Assembly: GCA_034716535.1 (NCBI GenBank)
Contig: JAYEJW010000371.1
Span: forward strand, 1 to 9,858
Reading direction: 5' to 3'
DNA from: JAYEJW01 sp034716535
GTDB lineage: Bacteria > Pseudomonadota > Gammaproteobacteria > Chromatiales > Chromatiaceae
Length of the DNA stretch: 9,858 nt
Shown here one piece after another: positions 6,296 through 9,858 of the stretch (the first letter of the stretch is position 1; each line of letters starts with the position of its first letter). The position numbers and the translations under genes were made by a program. The notes below the pieces were generated by a model. The model was not told the DNA's origin, did not search any database, and saw only the letters and a program-made list of their open reading frames with translations.

Positions 6296-9200
6296 ATGAC
6301 CAGCATCTTTCTCAGCCATAGCACCAAGGACAAAGAGGCCGCACAGCGTCTGAAGGCCTGGCTGGAGACCGAGGAGCGCGGTCATTGGGTATTTCTCGAC
6401 GACGACTTGCAAAGCGGGATCTTGACCGGTCAGGACTGGGAGCAGGTTCTTTACGAAAACCGGCGCCAGTGCCGGGTGTTTCTGCCGCTCTACAGCGCCA
6501 ACTGGGCCGAATCCAAATGGTGCTTCGCCGAGATGACCCATGCCCGGGCGATCGGCAAGCTGATCTTGCCTGTGAAGCTGGAACGAGACTTCGACAGCTC
6601 TAGGCTGTTTCCGGATATCCAACAGACCCCCATCGAACTAGACGGACCGGAAGATGCGGGCCTGGCGCGGCTCGATCGCGCGCTCCGTGAGGAGTTTCCA
6701 TGGGATGACCCGACCCGCCCTCCGTATCCGGGACTCTGGGCATTTAAGGAAGAGGATGCGGCCATCTACAAGGGCAGGGATCCGGAAGTCACCGAGCTGC
6801 TGGAAGTGCTCGAAGGACTGCGCCGCGGCAGCGGCGGTACGGAGCGTTTCCTTCTCTTGCTCGGTGCCTCGGGCAGTGGCAAGTCATCCCTGGTACGCGC
6901 GGGCGTGATCCCGCGCTTGCGTCGCGACCCGGGTTGGCTCGTGCTGCCGCCGCTGATTCCCCACACAGCACCGCTGGCCGAGTTCGCAGAATCCCTGGCT
7001 CGCGCGTTCAAGCAAGCCGGTGCGAGCCGCGACTTTGCCGATCTCAAAGCCCGCTTGGAGGCGGGCGTCGCGGCCAAGCAAAACGGCGGCGAGACCTTGT
7101 TGAATCTGCTCAGAGAGCTGCGCATCGAAGCCGAAGCGAGCGATCAGAGCAGCACGCTGGTGGTCATCGACCAAGCAGAAGAGTTCTTCTCCGAGCAGGT
7201 TGAGGCCCGGGCGCAGGGGCTGCTTGGTTTGCTGCGAGCGGCGATGGAAAGTGCCCACGGACGGCTCTTGGTTCTGGCGACCATGCGCTCGGAGTTCCTG
7301 GAGACGTTCCAGCGCCAACCTTTCCTACGTGACTCGGCCTATGGTACGCCGCTCGCCTACAAGAGCATCCCGCTGGACCCGCTGCCGGCGGAACGTTTCC
7401 CGGCTATCATCCGCGCGCCCGAACAACTGACCGGACTACGCATCGACGCCGATCTGGTCGAGCGCATGTGCCGAGACACCCGAACGCGGGATGCACTTCC
7501 GCTACTCGCCTACACGTTGCGCCGGATGTGGGACAACGAGGCGTTCCGCGTCGATGGTCGATTCGAGCTTGCCGAATACCTCGAGATCGGCGGACTGGAA
7601 GGCTCCATCGTCAAGGCCGCGGATGAGGCCCTGGCCGGGGTACGCGACGACCCGAAACGGCTGCCGGCTGTCCATGCCGCCTTCGTCCCGGCAATGGTTA
7701 GGGTGACCGCGGAGGACGCTCCGGTGCGCCGTCGTGCACGGCGCGCAGAGCTTCCAGAAGGCGCCTGGCAGGCTCTCAAGTCGTTCGTGGATAACCGGCT
7801 GTTGATGACCGACCGCGACGGCGGTGGCAAGGAGACTATCGAAGTCGCGCACGAGGCCCTGTTGCGTGTCTGGCCGAAATTGGCAATCTGGCTGGAACAG
7901 GATCGGGACAACCTGCGTCAGCTCGGCGCCCTGCAGCGAGCGGCATCGGACTGGGCCGAGGCCATTGAGCCCGGACGTAGTAAGGAGTTGTTGATCCATC
8001 GGGGCGAGCGGTTGCAAGCGCTCGAAACCCTGGTGACGGAACCGCGTTTCGCGCTCGATCCCGAATCTATCGAGGCAAGCTATCTGCACGCCTGCAGGGA
8101 GGCCGAGGATCGACGCGAGGCGCAGCGACAGGCCGAGCAAGAGCGGCGCATTCGCGATGCAGAGAAGGTCGCCGAGCAGCAAAGGCTGATCGCTGAGGAG
8201 CAAGCACGATCGGCGAAGCGGGCAGAGGAATTGGCTCAAAAGGCGCAGGACCTCGTCGCTGAAAAGACGCGATCGGAGCAAAGGGCGCAGGACCTTGCTG
8301 CCGAGAGGCAAGTGTCTGCGCGTCGGTTGCAGATGGTCGTCGGCATTGTCTTGTTTGCGCTCGTGCTGACGGCCGGGCTCGCGGGTTACTCCTACGTAAA
8401 GAAAGTGGAAGCCGAGAGGCAGGCTGAGCTAGCGCAACGAGGCGCCTACAACGTCCAACTGGCGCGGGTCCAGGACCTGTGGCGACATCAGCCGCTGTTG
8501 GCCCGCAACCTGTTGCTCGACACGCAACAGTGCCCGGTGGACCTTCGAGATTTCACCTGGGGGCATTTCTACGGGCTGGTGAACAAGGAGAAGGCCATCT
8601 TTGACAGCGGCGATGTTGAGACCATCGCCTTCTCCCCCGACGGGCGCACCCTAGCTACGGCGGGCTGGGATCAGACCGTCAAGCTCTGGGACGTGGAGAC
8701 CCGGCAGGAACGAGCCACGCTGAAGGGACATACGGATCCGGTTATGGCCGTCGCCTTCTCCCCCGACGGGCACACCCTGGCCTCGGCGAGCAGAGATCGG
8801 ACCATCAAGCTCTGGGATGCCGAGACGGGGCGGAAACGCGCAACGTTGCAGGGGCATGCCGATTCGGTTGAGGGCGTCGCCTTTGCCCCCGACGGGCGCA
8901 CCTTGGCTTCAGTAAGCAGGGATGAGACGATCAGGCTCTGGGACGCCGAGACCGGGCAGGAACGCGCCACACTGCAGGGGCATTCATCTGGGGTTTTTGC
9001 GGTCACTTTCGCCTCGGATGGCCGCACCTTGGCCTCGGCGAGCGGAGATCAGACCATCAAGCTCTGGGACGCCGAGACCCGGCAGGAACGAGCCACGCTG
9101 AAGGGGCATGCGGATCCGGTTATGGCCGTCGCCTTCTCCCCCGACGGCCGCACCCTGGCTTCGGCGGGCGATTTTGCGAACATCATACTATGGGACGCTG

Positions 9201-9858
9201 AGACGAGGGAGAAACGCGCCACGCATGTGGGGCACTACCTTTTCCCGGAGACTCTCGTCGCCTTCAGCCCCGACGGACGTACCCTTGCATCGGCAGGTCG
9301 GAATCGGACCATCAATCTCCGGGACGCCAAGACCGGTCAGAAACGCGCTACGCTGCAGGGGCATACCAGTCCGAATATTAACGCCATCGCCTTTTCCCCC
9401 GACGGGCGCACACTGGCCGTTGGGAGCGCAGAAGGGGCCATTGGGCTCTGGGACACGGATACGAGGAAGGAACGCGCGCATCTATCGAATTCCGGTACGG
9501 TTTACGACGTCGCCTTCGCCCCTGACGGGCACACCCTGGCCTCGTGGGATTCCGATGGGACCATCGAGCTCTGGGATGCCGAGACGGGGCGGAAACGCGC
9601 CACGCTGAACGGGCACACCGGTCTGGTTTCTGCCGTCGCCCCCGACGGGCGCACACTGGTCTCGGTGGATACCGATGGGACCATGAAGCTCTGGGGCGTC
9701 GAGACCGAACAGGTACACGCCGTGCTGCAAGGGCACATCGGTCAGGTTTCTGCCGTCGCCTTCTCCCCCGACGGGCGCACACTGGCCTCGGTGGATACCG
9801 ATGGGACTATCAAGCTCTGGGATGCCGAGACGGGGCGGAAACGCACCACGTTGAACGG
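6296..9858 (+). CDS. TIR-nSTAND-coiled coil-TM-WD40 receptor-like protein, 3' end outside window
   Basis: The frame runs at least 1187 codons without a stop. Residues 1-130 are a TIR domain: the start IFLSHSTKDK (4-13), and a motif with Ser67, Trp70, Ser73, Trp75-Cys76 and Glu79, where the Glu matches the catalytic residue of NAD-cleaving TIRs. PYPGLWAFKEEDA (143-155) opens an nSTAND-type NTPase with Walker A GASGSGKS (190-197), Walker B LVVIDQAEEFF (288-298), a sensor-like ATMRSEF (328-334), LPLLAYTLRRMW (401-412) and EVAHEALLRVW (516-526). A charged coiled coil spans about 598-677, a single membrane helix 680-701, a linker 702-771, then WD40 repeats from 772. By analogy with bacterial NLR-like proteins, ligand binding by WD40 would drive NTPase-dependent assembly and TIR activation, depleting NAD and halting infected cells; this role is inferred. 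The start is chosen because TIR homology begins at once, although the ribosome site is weak. No partner gene is visible upstream. Confidence 0.92.
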   Translation, partial: MTSIFLSHSTKDKEAAQRLKAWLETEERGHWVFLDDDLQSGILTGQDWEQVLYENRRQCRVFLPLYSANWAESKWCFAEMTHARAIGKLILPVKLERDFDSSRLFPDIQQTPIELDGPEDAGLARLDRALREEFPWDDPTRPPYPGLWAFKEEDAAIYKGRDPEVTELLEVLEGLRRGSGGTERFLLLLGASGSGKSSLVRAGVIPRLRRDPGWLVLPPLIPHTAPLAEFAESLARAFKQAGASRDFADLKARLEAGVAAKQNGGETLLNLLRELRIEAEASDQSSTLVVIDQAEEFFSEQVEARAQGLLGLLRAAMESAHGRLLVLATMRSEFLETFQRQPFLRDSAYGTPLAYKSIPLDPLPAERFPAIIRAPEQLTGLRIDADLVERMCRDTRTRDALPLLAYTLRRMWDNEAFRVDGRFELAEYLEIGGLEGSIVKAADEALAGVRDDPKRLPAVHAAFVPAMVRVTAEDAPVRRRARRAELPEGAWQALKSFVDNRLLMTDRDGGGKETIEVAHEALLRVWPKLAIWLEQDRDNLRQLGALQRAASDWAEAIEPGRSKELLIHRGERLQALETLVTEPRFALDPESIEASYLHACREAEDRREAQRQAEQERRIRDAEKVAEQQRLIAEEQARSAKRAEELAQKAQDLVAEKTRSEQRAQDLAAERQVSARRLQMVVGIVLFALVLTAGLAGYSYVKKVEAERQAELAQRGAYNVQLARVQDLWRHQPLLARNLLLDTQQCPVDLRDFTWGHFYGLVNKEKAIFDSGDVETIAFSPDGRTLATAGWDQTVKLWDVETRQERATLKGHTDPVMAVAFSPDGHTLASASRDRTIKLWDAETGRKRATLQGHADSVEGVAFAPDGRTLASVSRDETIRLWDAETGQERATLQGHSSGVFAVTFASDGRTLASASGDQTIKLWDAETRQERATLKGHADPVMAVAFSPDGRTLASAGDFANIILWDAETREKRATHVGHYLFPETLVAFSPDGRTLASAGRNRTINLRDAKTGQKRATLQGHTSPNINAIAFSPDGRTLAVGSAEGAIGLWDTDTRKERAHLSNSGTVYDVAFAPDGHTLASWDSDGTIELWDAETGRKRATLNGHTGLVSAVAPDGRTLVSVDTDGTMKLWGVETEQVHAVLQGHIGQVSAVAFSPDGRTLASVDTDGTIKLWDAETGRKRTTLN
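8609..9858 (+). repeat. WD40 repeat array, at least ten units of about 126 bases
   Basis: In-frame units start at about 8609, 8732, 8858, 8984, 9110, 9236, 9365, 9488, 9617 and 9737; the tenth reaches the window edge. The consensus is VxAVAFSPDGRTLASAS-D-TIKLWDAETG, ending in GH. Most units are 42 residues; unit 9 is 40, lacking the Phe-Ser before PDG. Unit 6 has LRD in place of LWD, and unit 9 has LWG. Parts of different units are nearly identical as DNA, showing recent duplication. Seven or eight units make one propeller, so the full protein may carry two propellers if the array continues. Confidence 0.93.

Noticed and set aside
7502..8311. Minus-strand frame of 269 codons
   Set aside because: It is antisense to the STAND and coiled-coil part of the large plus-strand gene and is Leu/Arg/Pro-rich without a domain.
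9108..9782. Short frames on both strands within the repeat array
   Set aside because: They are periodic shadows of the WD40 coding frame.
8609..9858. Regular repeats as a CRISPR array or minisatellite
   Set aside because: The 126-base periodicity is in frame and encodes canonical WD40 units; there are no short repeats with unique spacers.

Overview
The window is high-GC bacterial DNA. Its insertion-sequence types and a typical bacterial membrane transporter suggest a gammaproteobacterium, perhaps a purple sulfur bacterium or relative; that placement is a guess from general resemblance, not from a marker gene. It reads as an accessory region: worn mobile elements on the left, one ordinary transporter in the middle, a long stretch without convincing genes, and a very large immune-receptor-like gene running off the right edge.

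Positions 1-2490 hold most of a two-gene mobile element on the minus strand. ORF1 (ATG at 2301, stop at 1618) overlaps a long frame (1660 to the left edge) encoding a DDE-type transposase-like protein. That frame lies in -1 relative to ORF1, has no good start codon, and opens at an A6G5 run, so it is probably made as an ORF1-ORF2 fusion by programmed frameshifting. Positions 2491-2751 are the 3' remnant of an IS1595-type transposase (plus strand). Positions 2697-3911 are a 3'-truncated ISNCY-type transposase (minus strand). The three form a nested or eroded IS cluster.

Positions 4145-5041 (minus) encode an intact bile acid:sodium symporter (BASS/SBF) family transporter. Upstream of it is a nested palindrome (5284-5350) with a terminator-like hairpin inside an outer 11-bp inverted repeat. 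Positions 5351-6295 contain no gene I can support, only short repeats and small palindromes.

From 6296 to the right edge runs one uninterrupted plus-strand frame of at least 1187 codons. In order it has an N-terminal TIR domain with the NADase-type glutamate motif, an nSTAND-type P-loop NTPase, a charged coiled coil, one transmembrane helix, a linker, and at least ten WD40 repeats. This is the layout of a bacterial NLR-like receptor: WD40 sensor, STAND switch, TIR effector. It is the best candidate here for an unusual system, probably an abortive-infection-type defence protein. The near-identical DNA of some WD40 units implies recent repeat shuffling in the putative sensor. The role in defence is inferred from architecture and from the IS-rich setting.
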